Under the pieces are notes generated by a model. That model did no database searches, had not been told where the DNA came from, and worked only from the letters and a program-made list of their open reading frames with translations. Made by a program: the position numbers and the translations under genes. 64,000 nt of DNA from Centrapalus pauciflorus (lineage: Eukaryota > Streptophyta > Magnoliopsida > Asterales > Asteraceae). The stretch is taken from the NCBI GenBank assembly GCA_020465985.1, contig JAANYP010000261.1, positions 83,679-147,678 of the forward strand. Reading direction: 5' to 3'. This document shows, piece by piece, positions 35,266-45,352 of the stretch (position 1 is the first letter of the stretch; every line of letters begins with the position of its first letter).

Positions 35266-36770
35266 ACACATTCATTATTTTTTAAATTTAATGCAAATAC
35301 AAATATTTATTTAATTGCTTCGTGATAATTTTTCAACTTACAATTCAATTTAACAAAAATAATATCATTTCATAACATATCGATCAAAAAGTATTTCAAG
35401 TACATAAACGTCTACAACTAAAATAAGGTTCATCAAATGTATAAACGATACAACAAAAAAGTAAATTACAATATTAGAAATGCATAGTTAATTCCTCTTC
35501 TTGTAATTTCTTCCATACGAAATCAACGCTTATCATGCACAACTCTCCTTCAGTCAATCACCTTCACAAAAATCTGCCCAAAATAGCAATCAACTTTCAT
35601 GAAACTGCATAATATGGCAACAAACTTTCAAATTAAGTCAGTTTTCGATGAAACTTTCACAGCACCTTAAAAATCTTCTAAAAACAGCATATCAATAAAA
35701 ATATTACACCTCCCACATTAAATTTGTATTTTTACTCGTTAAACTACAATTCCTTGCATAAAATAACAAAAAAACTTTCGTTTGACGTCCAATTTTAACG
35801 GTACTTTTTGTAACAAGTCTAAAATCCTTAGAAAAGACCAAATATATAAACATATTTCATCATTCATTGATATTTCATACTTTTGGGCATTAAAGTACCA
35901 AAAGTTTGATTAAAATAGCAATGAACTTTCATGTGATGTCGGATTTCGATGATTCTTTTTGCAACACATCCTAAATCCTTTAAAGACATCAAACTTATAT
36001 AAATATTTCATCATTTATTGCTATTTCGTGATTTGGTATATTAAAGTCTCATTTATTCATTATTTGACTTTTAACAGCCAAATATGAGACTTTTGTTAAC
36101 TTCATCAATTTTGAAAACTCTATTTAAGTATTTTAACCATATTTAAAGTTTAGAATTACCTGAGAATAGAGAGTGTTACATCAGTGCTCGAATCCTTCCA
36201 TAAACCAAGAATAGAAATTTGTTGAATCTCCTGCAGAATCAATGTCAATCAGGTGTATTCATTAGAACAAAATTTCAGCGAGTCAATCACTAATGCTAAT
36301 AAAAAAGGAAAGGATTAATAATACATATCGAATAACAAAGGACTTTGATTATACGATCCTGTGCAATTACTTTATATAAGCTTACATCCAAAGGACTTTG
36401 AACATGGACCAAGGCTAAGTATGTTGTAGACCTTAAGACCAATTAAGTTTGGCCAATGGCCACTTAATTGTGATCAATTAACCAAAAGCAGGTTGCTGTC
36501 CACCGGTTCACAGCTCACATTTTGCCATTTCGTTCCTAGTATAATCCAAGTTTTATGATGGTTTTAATGGCTAAATGTGTGCTGAATCATTAGGAAATGT
36601 TTTAGGAATTTATATGCAAGTTTATGAGTCCATAATATGTGTGAGTCAAGGCTTAAACGATGGAATTGCAGCATCGAAAGCATCCATAATAGCAGCTGCA
36701 TTGTTGTGCAGTCCAACAAGTATAAACCAACAAGTAAACAGAATTATCATGCACTAGCAGTCGAGAAACC

Positions 36771-37067
36771 TAGTTTAGGATATCGTTCACGCATTAGATC
36801 TTCGAAAAGAAGTTGATCCACCTGAAACAAAACGAGTCTTGCATTCAACAAGTAAACAGATAATATAAAGATAATCATCTCCCCTGTAGCATACCAAAAT
36901 ATGTTTAATTCTTAACAAATTTAAGTATACATATATTTCAGGAAATCAAAAGGTTTTAATAATGTTGTTGATGAAATCCAAAGATTTGCAAGAAACATAC
37001 CTGGGATTCTATCATGTCAGTTGTAAAATATCCATCAAAGTAATCATCTATGATGCCCACCAAAGTC
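36771..37067 (-). pseudogene. Captured RabGAP/TBC-domain exons inside the CACTA element
   Basis: Two short exons with good splice sites are readable on the minus strand. Exon one is 37067-37001, bounded by TTTCAG/GACTTTG and TCCCAG/GTATGT, encoding a stretch with GIIDDYFDGYF and MIESQ. Exon two is 36821 to about 36771, bounded by GTTTCAG/GTGGATC and AAACTAG/GTTTCT, encoding VDQLLFEDLMRERYPKL. This order and wording match the TBC (Rab GTPase-activating) domain of plant RabGAP proteins, which switch off Rab GTPases in membrane traffic. The following TBC exon (expected to begin with an N-H-L-D-Y motif) was not found. It looks like a gene fragment carried by the transposon, not a functional gene. 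Confidence 0.6.
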
Positions 37068-38698
37068 CTGAAACATTCCAAGCGTAGCAATATGTCAAGG
37101 GGATCATCAATGACGCCAAAAAAGTAACTTTGGTGCAAATTTTCAGTAGAAAAAATTTACAGTATAAAAAGTTTGAGGTAACTTCCAAATATTTCTTGGA
37201 ATTCTTTGTACAGTGAAATAACGACTTGAAGTCGTAGTACATGTACAGTGACTTTGGGAAAGAAGCTACACTTTGACTTTGGAAGATTAATGTGTTATGT
37301 TTAAATTATAACGTTGCCAGTTTTGAAATATCACTTTTAGACGTAAATTTTTTCATAAGTATATCAACATCAATATTATCTAGCATATCTTTCTTTATGC
37401 ATAATATGACAAACCATTCTATAATTCTTGCCTTCTTGGATAAATCCGACACTAGCTTTGATGCCAATAAGTTGTTTCACACTCAAATATATATCAAAAT
37501 CATAGTCTAGAAACAAATCAAAGATAATTACAAAAACTCAATTGCAACTAAATCGCATCAAAAATATTATAAAACCAACCAAAACCATCCACCATCATAA
37601 CCAACCATACAAGCATTTGAAACAAAGCAGACCCGGACTCTAACCTCATTTCAATAGATTGTATGCATATTTGTTTGATTCCAACAACTTAAACACATCG
37701 GAATTTTAGCCATATAGAAACATTTTTCAATTCAGATTAGTTATAATACTCATCAAACACATCACAACTAAGATGACATTTAAATGCCCAGATGATAAAT
37801 AAGGCAAACAACATAGAAACACAATCTTTTAAAAGTACATAAACCTACGTACAGTGATTAACCCCGATAACCAAGTATTCCTAATAACCTGAACCGAATA
37901 ACCCGAAACCGGTTTAACCCGCCCGAATAACACCCCTACACATAACAGGAACTCAATTCTGAAATTTTATGTTACAAATCCATTGAAGCAACTATCTTCA
38001 TACATACGCATGGGGTACATCTAGGATACTTATAATAAAAATATATGCCCCAAATGCTTTCAGATCAAGACATACGTCTTATAGAAGCAACATCAGTTTC
38101 AAAGCAGCATGAACTGCAATGTACAAAGTATGTGCTCTTTAATTCATACTTGATGATTTCTGCTACCTAAACCTATTTCAATCCAATTATAGTAATCAAA
38201 CCATTTAAATTTCAGAATTCAATTTAAATTGTTGTTAAACTCATTGAGCTAATACAATGCATAAACTCTTTAACAAAATTATTACATTTGATTCAGATTC
38301 CTTACCATCACCAATACCAGCAGGAAACATAATTATGGATGAAACCGTTTTAGAATTTGAATGGTTTGATTCATTCTGTAGATACAGAAACAGACCTTAA
38401 TAGATACAAAATCAAAACAATGTGAAACATAATCAACACTAAAAACGCAAAATCGAACCAGACCAAAAAACATATCATTAATTGGCAATTGAAATCCAAA
38501 CTAAGGACCCATAACATTTGACATAGAATAAAATCAAACACATATGCAGAAGAATCAAAACAGTTGCAAGTAGAGATTAACTGAAAGAACATAATTAATA
38601 AGTAAATAAGAATTTCAGAGTGTTGAGTTCGGGCTGGAAAGAATAGAAGTGATTAGGAAGAATATCTAATAAATACCTGAAAAAGAGAAGAGAGATAC
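37068..38698. other. CACTA interior without recognised genes
   Basis: AT-rich sequence that may be intron of the captured fragment. A minus-strand open stretch near 37480-37320 (SKKARIIEWFVILC) resembles coding sequence, but I cannot name it. Confidence 0.4.
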
Positions 38699-38925
38699 CT
38701 CCGTCGCTGTTCGCAGAAGCTCGCCGCCGCCGCTGTTTGCAGATGCTCGCTGCTGTTGGAGACGAACATAATAGTCAGTGCCAATCGCTGCTGGAGTCGC
38801 CGGTCACTGCCGAAAGAGACAGAGACATGCTTGACACCGGTCCAGGAGTTGCGCCGATCACATGGATGAGAAGAATAGTCGGCTAGGTTTAGAGAGAATG
38901 GGGGAGATAAGTTGCGCTTTTTTTA
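38699..38925 (-). promoter_or_regulatory. Candidate captured promoter and 5' exon in the CACTA element
   Basis: An unusually GC-rich island in AT-rich surroundings. On the minus strand it reads from CTCCCCCATTCTCTC (pyrimidine patch, about 38900-38915) through GC-rich leader to GACGGAG/GTATCT, a splice donor at 38699/38698. This is how a plant first exon looks, and it would be the transcript start for the TBC exons downstream. Bases 38926-39320 show nothing recognisable. Confidence 0.4.
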
Positions 38926-39349
38926 GGAAAAAGGGGAGAAAAAAATAGGAACCGGGTTTTTTAACGAGAGGAGCCCGGGATTTTATATATGAACCGGGTA
39001 ATTATTTCAAAAAAAATATGGGTGTAATGGAATTCGGTTGCTTATGTCTAAAACCGGACTATGGCTATATCTTAAAAAAATTAGTGATTGAAATAATAAA
39101 ACCCGGTTTTAGTGTATATATTAGTTTTTAATGAAAAGTTTAAATTTAATTTTTAATTAGTTTACCACCCAAAAAGATATATACCTGTGATTTTTTAAAT
39201 TAGTAACCAATTTTCTAATTGTACTCTTTTAAAAAAAATAAAACATGTACTATCAAATTTTGTATTTTATTAATCTTAACAAATCAGACATTGAACTTTT
39301 GTGTGTATTTTTTAATCAAAATTACAAAACAATAAAAAATAGTATAGTC

Positions 39350-39700
39350 AACACTTAAAAACATGTCATATTTTTTTCTTCATAGATGCAACACTTAAAA
39401 AAATGTTATATGTTTTTAAAAATGTGTTGTGTTTTTTCATTATAAATGCAATACTCTAAAATGTGTTGCATTTTTTTTTGTAATATGCAACACTTTAAAC
39501 AAATGTTGCAATTTTTATTAAAAATTGCAACACTTTAAAAAATTGTTGCATTTTTTTAGTAAAAATGGCAACACTTTAAAAAAAGTGTTGCATTAAATCA
39601 TTATATGCAACACTTATTGTCAATGTGTTGCTTTAGAGTGAGCTTAAATAAAAAGGCAACAATTATTAAATGTGTTGCATCAAAAGTGTTGCCTTAGCTT
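39350..39700. repeat. CACTA right subterminal repeats
   Basis: A dense run of TGCAACACTTTAAAA / AAAAAGTGTTGCA words, many back to back, mirroring the left end. Confidence 0.88.
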
Positions 39701-39718
39701 CAAAATGTAGTAGTGAGA

Positions 39719-41348
39719 AGATTGAGGCTGATCTGCTGGTTGGTCTAAGCCAGCAGTGTGGACACCTCGTGCAGACTCAGGGTGCAAAGAAGTTTCAGGG
39801 GGGGACAGTGTGGACTCAGTATGGAGTGGAGAGGACTCCTGCCTTTCAATATTCTCAGCCTGTTGGAAGGCTGGAATAGTTGAGGTGGCTATATCCGTTT
39901 GTAGAACTGGTGCTTGTTGGGAGGAACCAGAGGGTCTAGGCTGACTCTGGGTAGACTCATGATGGAGTAAAGCAGGCTCCAAGTGTGTTGAACCTTCTCC
40001 CAAAATAGGAGAGGCAGCATGGGTTGCTTCTTTTTCAATTGAACCCTGTTGAGAGGGAACAGAGGGGCTAGGTTGGGTTGTTGTGGTAGCTGGTTTCTTT
40101 TTGGTGATGGATTTGCGATGATATAGTATATGATATGATGTGGGTGAGGTTGGAGGGGAAAGAGGTTCAGATTGGACAGGTTGTGAGACAGGGTCAGGAA
40201 CAGTGGGGTTGGGATGTTCCATGGTCTCAGATGCCACAGAGGCACCAGCCACAGAGGCATCAGGTTCAACGAATGAACCAGGGTGAAGAGCCTGCTCCCC
40301 CTCAGCCACAGAGGCTAAGGGAGCAGACTCAGACTGAGCTGTTTTGGCCTTCTTGTGGACATGCCCAACTTCAGTGGTCGCCAGGGTCCTTTTAACAAGC
40401 TTGGTCCTGCCTTTGGATTTTCCCTTAGGAGCAGTTTCAGGATCCACCCTCACATCAGAGGGTCCTTCCACCAAACCTAACAGCCTCCTCATTGGTGTTG
40501 ACAGAGGAGGCTCATTGGGTAGAAGATGAGTATAAAACACTCTATTTCCTATTACTGGAAAAACAGCAGTATGAAGAAGAGGTTGAGAATGATACAGATG
40601 CTCACCACAATGATGCTTGAATATGAGGCTCAAAAACCTGGGATACCTAACAGCAGCTGGACGGTTTTCTTGTTGAACTAGGTTCCTCAAATTTAGGAAA
40701 ATCCACTTAGCCATGTCCATTGTAGTTCCATCCACCAGCTGTAAAACTATTGGGATTTCATCACTGCTCAGTTGGTCAAATGAACCAACCTTACTTCCGA
40801 AGCACATGACCACTGAGGCAAATAGAAAACTGTAGGTAGGAGACAGATCCTTCCTGAACAGCGTAGCTCCAATTTTGGGTTCTGCTACACCACAGAAGCG
40901 TAGCAAATTCCCCATTTGGTCATTTTCAGGTTGAGGCTTGTCATATGGTTCAGCAGTTGGCAGATGAAGAACCTCCCTGAGAAGACCAGTCGTTATTTCA
41001 ATGGTCTGAGTCCCATTGAGAATATTGCGCTTAATGACTTTGGTGTCTGGGTTGTAGGCACAAGTATACCAAAACTCATACACCATCTCCTGGTACAGGA
41101 CACCAGGAGTGGCAGTCATTGCGTAGTTCAGTGGATGAACTCTTAGAAATTCCACCATCTGTTCATAACCCTTCCCCCACATAGTTTTTGGGAATGGTTA
41201 GGTTGGCAATGTAGTTGGTGGGCTTGATGGTCAACATCGTGGTAACTGATGAGTGTTTCACAACATCATCACCAACGAATACTGGAAGAAAGGGATTGTT
41301 TCTTTGAGCAATTTGTGAAAGTTTGGGATTTTGAGAAGCAGAAGACAC
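39719..41348 (-). pseudogene. Accessory ORF of element B, N-terminal part
   Basis: The start is the ATG at 41348 (MSSASQNPKLSQIAQ). That frame stops at 41163 because of a 1-base gain in a G5 run (C5 at 41174-41178 on the plus strand). The 500-codon frame from 41182 continues the protein. The N-terminal domain (about 260 residues) matches that of element A: HPLNYAMTA, a YEFW block, ITTGLLREVLHLP, a helical core, and AVRYPRFLSLIFKHHCG. After it comes a Ser/Pro/Gln-rich linker that runs into the CACTA insertion at residue 489 of the long frame. The last codons of the ORF, ending LKLRQHF, are CACTA sequence. Known frames of this type occur after copia pol in composites; function unknown. Confidence 0.72.
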
Positions 41349-42015
41349 TTAATCGATTTAGGGTTCTTGAGGATTTCTGGAAATAGTGAGGAAGAAGAAG
41401 ATGAAACAGTAGGGGGTATTTATAAGATTTGAATGTGAGTTCGTATGAGAGAGAAACATTTAGGCGGTTGATTTGTAAAGGTCGTTAACGGAAAACGGTA
41501 CGGTTGTCCATGTCAGACCGTTTGTCAGACCACTTGAGCCCTTTTTAATCACTAACACACGTAACCCACATTATCCGCAGTAATTAAGTTAAATAAAAAC
41601 AAAAATTAAGTAACTTAATTGTGAAGAAAGGTAGTTAAAAACTGTTGGTCTAAGCTGTTGGTCAAACCTGTGATGAGTAGGGTCATCACAAGCTGTTCAT
41701 TCTTCAAACTGTTCACTCTTTACACTGTGCCTTCAACCTGTGCTCTAATGTAAGATCAGGTTGTGTTCAATAGTTGAACAGCTTACAGGACAATGTCTTG
41801 TAGATCAGTGTGATAGAGTGAGCAGGGTGAAGAATAGACCATCAGAGCAGGTTTTAACATGCAAGCTGTTATTGTTCAACCTGTTATATGCTCAACCTGT
41901 TCAAGTTTTTCCAAAAAATGACCAAGTACAGAACATGCATAACCTGTTCTGTCTAAGCTGTTCTGAGAAATTTGAGCAGTGTGAGACATACAAAGTCTTA
42001 GACCTTTGAGGACAC
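41349..42015. repeat. AGCTGTTC / ACCTGTTC motif array in the post-pol spacer of element B
   Basis: The stretch 41640-41990 holds about 12 words of A(G/C)CTGTTC or the reverse GAACAG(C/G)T, between the RNase H stop and the accessory start. The same words recur throughout the LTRs of this element. Bases 41349-41640 are a leader-like stretch with a TATTTATAAG box complement near 41417 that could serve a separate accessory transcript; this is a guess. Confidence 0.7.
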
Positions 42016-43680
42016 TTAGTCACTCTTGCTTAACATGCCCAGCTTGCTGACAAGGTAATTAAACCTGGTTTCATCAAGAGGTTTGGTGAAAATGTCTTCA
42101 AGCTGTTCATTAGTGGAAATAAAACTTACCTCCACATTACCTTTCTGAATGTGATCCCTGATGAAATGATGTCTGACCTCAATATGCTTTGTTCTTGAAT
42201 GAAATACTGGATTGTTGGAAATAGCTATGGCACTTGTGTTATCACACAGAATAGGAATTTTCCTATACACAAGCCCATAGTCTTCAAGCTGATGCTGCAT
42301 CCACAGAATCTGCCCGCAGCAGCTTCCAGCAGCAATGTACTCAGCTTCAGCAGCAGAAGTAGACACTGAGTTCTGCTTCTTGCTACACCAACTTATCAAC
42401 TTACCACCAAGGGGTTGACATCCACCTGTTGTGCTTTTCCTATCTAGCCTGCATCTTGCAAAATCAGAATCTGAATAACCTGTTAGTTCAAGGCTTGAGT
42501 CTTTGGGATACCAAAGACCCAAACCTGGTGTGCCCTTCAGGTATCTGAAGATTCTTTTAACAGCAGCTATATGAGATTCCTTTGGATCAGTTTGGAACCT
42601 AACACACAAACAGGTGGCAAACATAATATCAGGTCTACAAGCAGTAAAATATAGCAAGCTCCCAATCATACCTCTGTAAGCTGTAACTGAAACAGCTTCG
42701 CCACTGGCATCAGCATCCAATTTTACATTGGTTTCCATCGAGGTTTTAATAGCAGAACTTTGATCAAATTTAAACTTTTTCAAGAGATCTAAAGTATACT
42801 TTCTTTGATTTATAAAAATTCCAGTTGAGGTTTGTTTAACCTGTAATCCTAAAAAGAAAGTAAGTTCTCCCATCATACTCATTTCATATTTGGATTTCAT
42901 GAGTAATGAAAAATTCTTGCATAACTGCTCATTGGTAGAACCAAATATTATGTCATCCACATAAATTTGAACAAGCATAATATCAAACTTCACCTTCTTT
43001 ATGAACAGTGTGGTATCCACTTTACCTCTGGAATATCCATTGCTTATAAGGAATTCAGTAAGAGTGTCATACCAGGCTCTAGGGGCTTGTTTGAGACCAT
43101 AGAGAGCTTTGTCCAGCTTATAGACAAAACCTGGATGTTGTTCATTCTCAAAACCTGGAGGCTGCTTGACATAAACTTCTTCTTGCAGCTTCCCATTCAA
43201 AAATGCACTCTTCACATCCATTTGAAAAACCTTAATGCTCTTATGAGCAGCGTAGGCTAGATACAAACGAATTGCTTCTAGCCTGTCCACAGGAGCAAAA
43301 GTTTCATCATAGTCATTTCCTTCCTCCTGTCTATAACCCTGAGCAACCAGTCTTGCCTTATTTCTAATGGCATGACCTTGCTCATCCATCTTATTCCTGA
43401 AAACCCATTTAGTGCCAATTATAGTTTTACCTTTAGAAGCAGGGACCAACTTCTATACCTTGTTTCTCTCAAACTAATTGAGTTCTTCTTGCATGGCAGT
43501 GATCCAATTGGCATCTTTTAGTGCTTCATCCGCCTTCTTTGGCTCCATTAGTGAAACAAAACTAGAGAACATACAGAAGTTCCCTAAGCTGTCCCACCTT
43601 GTTTGTACTCCTTTGTTGATGTCACCAATTATTTGATCATTGGGGTGACATCTGATCCACTTAGGATCATTTAAAATGAT
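42016..43680 (-). pseudogene. pol: Copia reverse transcriptase and RNase H of element B
   Basis: The main open piece is 43449-42016 (477 codons). RT shows IIGTKWVFRNK, DVKSAFLNG, YGLKQAPRAWYD and the catalytic QIYVDDIIFGS near residue 170. RNase H follows, with STSAAEAEYIAAGSCC and the end HIEVRHHFIRDH, then LEDIFTKPLDE. Upstream, coding similarity continues to 43680 through NWITAMQEELN and FERNKV, interrupted by two TAG codons (near 43474 and 43450) where Gln and Trp are expected. A 1-base slip near 43683 separates this frame from integrase. Only these lesions prevent a full pol, so the copy decayed recently. Confidence 0.92.
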
Positions 43681-45350
43681 GATTTTCCTGAGTTGTTGAC
43701 ATCTTCAGCAGGTCCTGTTGAGCAGCTCTCAAGATTTTCAAACACACTTTTGTCTTGAGCCTGTTCACCTGTTGAACATGTATGTCCACTGTAGAACATA
43801 TCACCAGATGATCTAGGAAAATCAGCATTGATTGGTTCAGGACATGCAGTTGTGGTAAAGTCAGTACACTTATTCACACAGGGTGTATTGACATAATCCT
43901 CATCATGTCCATTATGATCAGCAGGTTCCACACTGGTTGTAGTGGAAGCTTTTGAGTCTTTTTCCTCACAGTTTGAATGCACAAGATCATCAAAGTTGAA
44001 TTCTCCTGAAACTGATTCAGGAACAGCTTTGGTAGAGACATTCCTGGACTCTTCAAAGGTGACATTGACAGATTCATCTATCACCTTTCTTTTGTTGTTG
44101 TATACTCTGTAGGCTTTGGAGATAGCAGAGTATCCAACAAACACACCTTCATCAGCTTTAGGTTCAAACTTTGCCAGTTGGTCCCTTTGATTCAGAATAA
44201 AGCAGGGACACCCAAATACATGGAAGTAACTAACATTTGGCTTCCTCCCTTTGAGCAGCTCATAGGGAGTCTTGTTGAACCTTTTTACCACTAAGGATCT
44301 GTTTTGGGTTAAGCAGGCAGTGTTAACAGCTTCAGCCCAGAATGATGAAGGTAAACCAGATGCACATAGCATGGTTCTAGCAGCTTCAATGAGAGTTCGA
44401 TTTCTCCTCTCAGCAACTCCATTTTGTTGTGGAGTTCTTACAGCTGAAAAGTTTTGAGTGATCCCTTTTTCTTCACAGAAGTCTTCAAGAGTACTATTTC
44501 TGAATTCAGTACCATGATCACTTCTAAGCTGCTTTACTTGGGCAGAGTTTAGCATTTCCATCTTTTTCACAAATCCAATGATTTCTCTAGCAGACTCTCC
44601 TTTGCTCTTCAAGAAGATTACCCATGTGTACCTGGAGAACTCATTAACCATTACAAGAGTATATCTTCTTCCTCCTAGACTTGGAACACTAACAGGTCCA
44701 AACAAGTCCATGTGGATCAAGAAGAGAGGAGTATCTATAGAAAAATTATGCTTGGATTTAAAAGATGATTTCCTCTGCTTGCCTTTCTCACAAGCTGTGC
44801 AGAGTCTATCCTTTACAAAAGTCATAGAAGGCAAACCTGTCACCAACTCTTTCTTACAGAGTTTGTTGATGTTCTTGAAGTTCAGATGTGACAGCCTTCT
44901 GTGCCATAGCCAGTTTAGATCTGCATTTGTTCTTGTGAGAAAACAGGTTTCAGTTGTGGGATCAGCAGATTGCATGTCCACAACATATACACCTTTCTTT
45001 CGTTGAGCACACAGCACAACTTTGCCTTGGGAATCCAATATGTAACCCAGGTGCTCATCAAAGTTAACCTTATAGCCAGCATCACACAGTTGACTTATGC
45101 TAACAAGGTTATGTTTTAGCCCAACAACATAGGCTACTCTTTTAAACACTGCAGCACCAGCTTTAAGAGTTCCATAACCCTCAGTGGATCCCTGTACATT
45201 GTCACTAAAGGTGACTTTTGGCCCTTTTTCAGGCCTGAGATCACTCAGCAGGTCCTTACAACCTGTCATGTGCCCTAAGCAGCCACTGTCCAAGTACCAA
45301 TCCTGGGATGGTTGTTTTTCCTGCAGAGTGACAAGAAGAATATTAGTCAT
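43671..45350 (-). pseudogene. pol: Copia protease and integrase of element B
   Basis: A 559-codon frame. Residues 10-30 hold the protease active site (WYLDSGCLGHMTG). The pre-integrase zinc block is WLWHRRLSHLNF then LCTACEKGK (about 150-190). The DDE core follows: LIHMDLFGP, LRSDHGTEF, and QQNGVAERRNRTL (about 215-320). The C-terminal extension is Ser/Thr/Asp-rich. It ends at a TAA after a 1-base loss in an A run near 43683, after which similarity continues in the next frame toward RT. The ORF start ATG at 45350 overlaps the gag stop. This ATG sits inside an ACTAAT branch-point-like word and is followed by GTCACTCTGCAG/GAA, so the real pol entry may be a splice acceptor rather than this ATG. 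Confidence 0.92.
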
Positions 45351-45352
45351 TT
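45322..45352 (-). promoter_or_regulatory. Splice-acceptor-like gag-pol junction of element B
   Basis: On the minus strand GACTAATATTC holds the gag stop TAA, followed by a pyrimidine-rich stretch and CTCTGCAG/GAAAAAC, right before the protease. As in element C, the acceptor falls between codons of pol. Confidence 0.6.

Larger units (their letters stand above)
34804..39715. mobile_element. CACTA (En/Spm-type) transposon with captured gene fragment
   Basis: 4,912 bases. The left end is CACTACAACAAAATC; the right end is the complement of CACTACTACATTTTG. The 3-base target duplication AGA is at 34801-34803 and 39716-39718, as for the CACTA superfamily. Both ends carry many subterminal GCAACACTTTT / AAAAGTGTTGC words. 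No transposase (TNPD/TNPA-like) frame was recognised, so it is probably non-autonomous. It lies inside the accessory ORF of element B; the host frames join exactly when the insert and one AGA are ignored. Confidence 0.93.

Noticed and set aside
32227..41348. Retroviral-type envelope gene
   Set aside because: No signal peptide, furin-type site or transmembrane helix visible in any piece; the low-complexity linker and coiled coils suggest another role.
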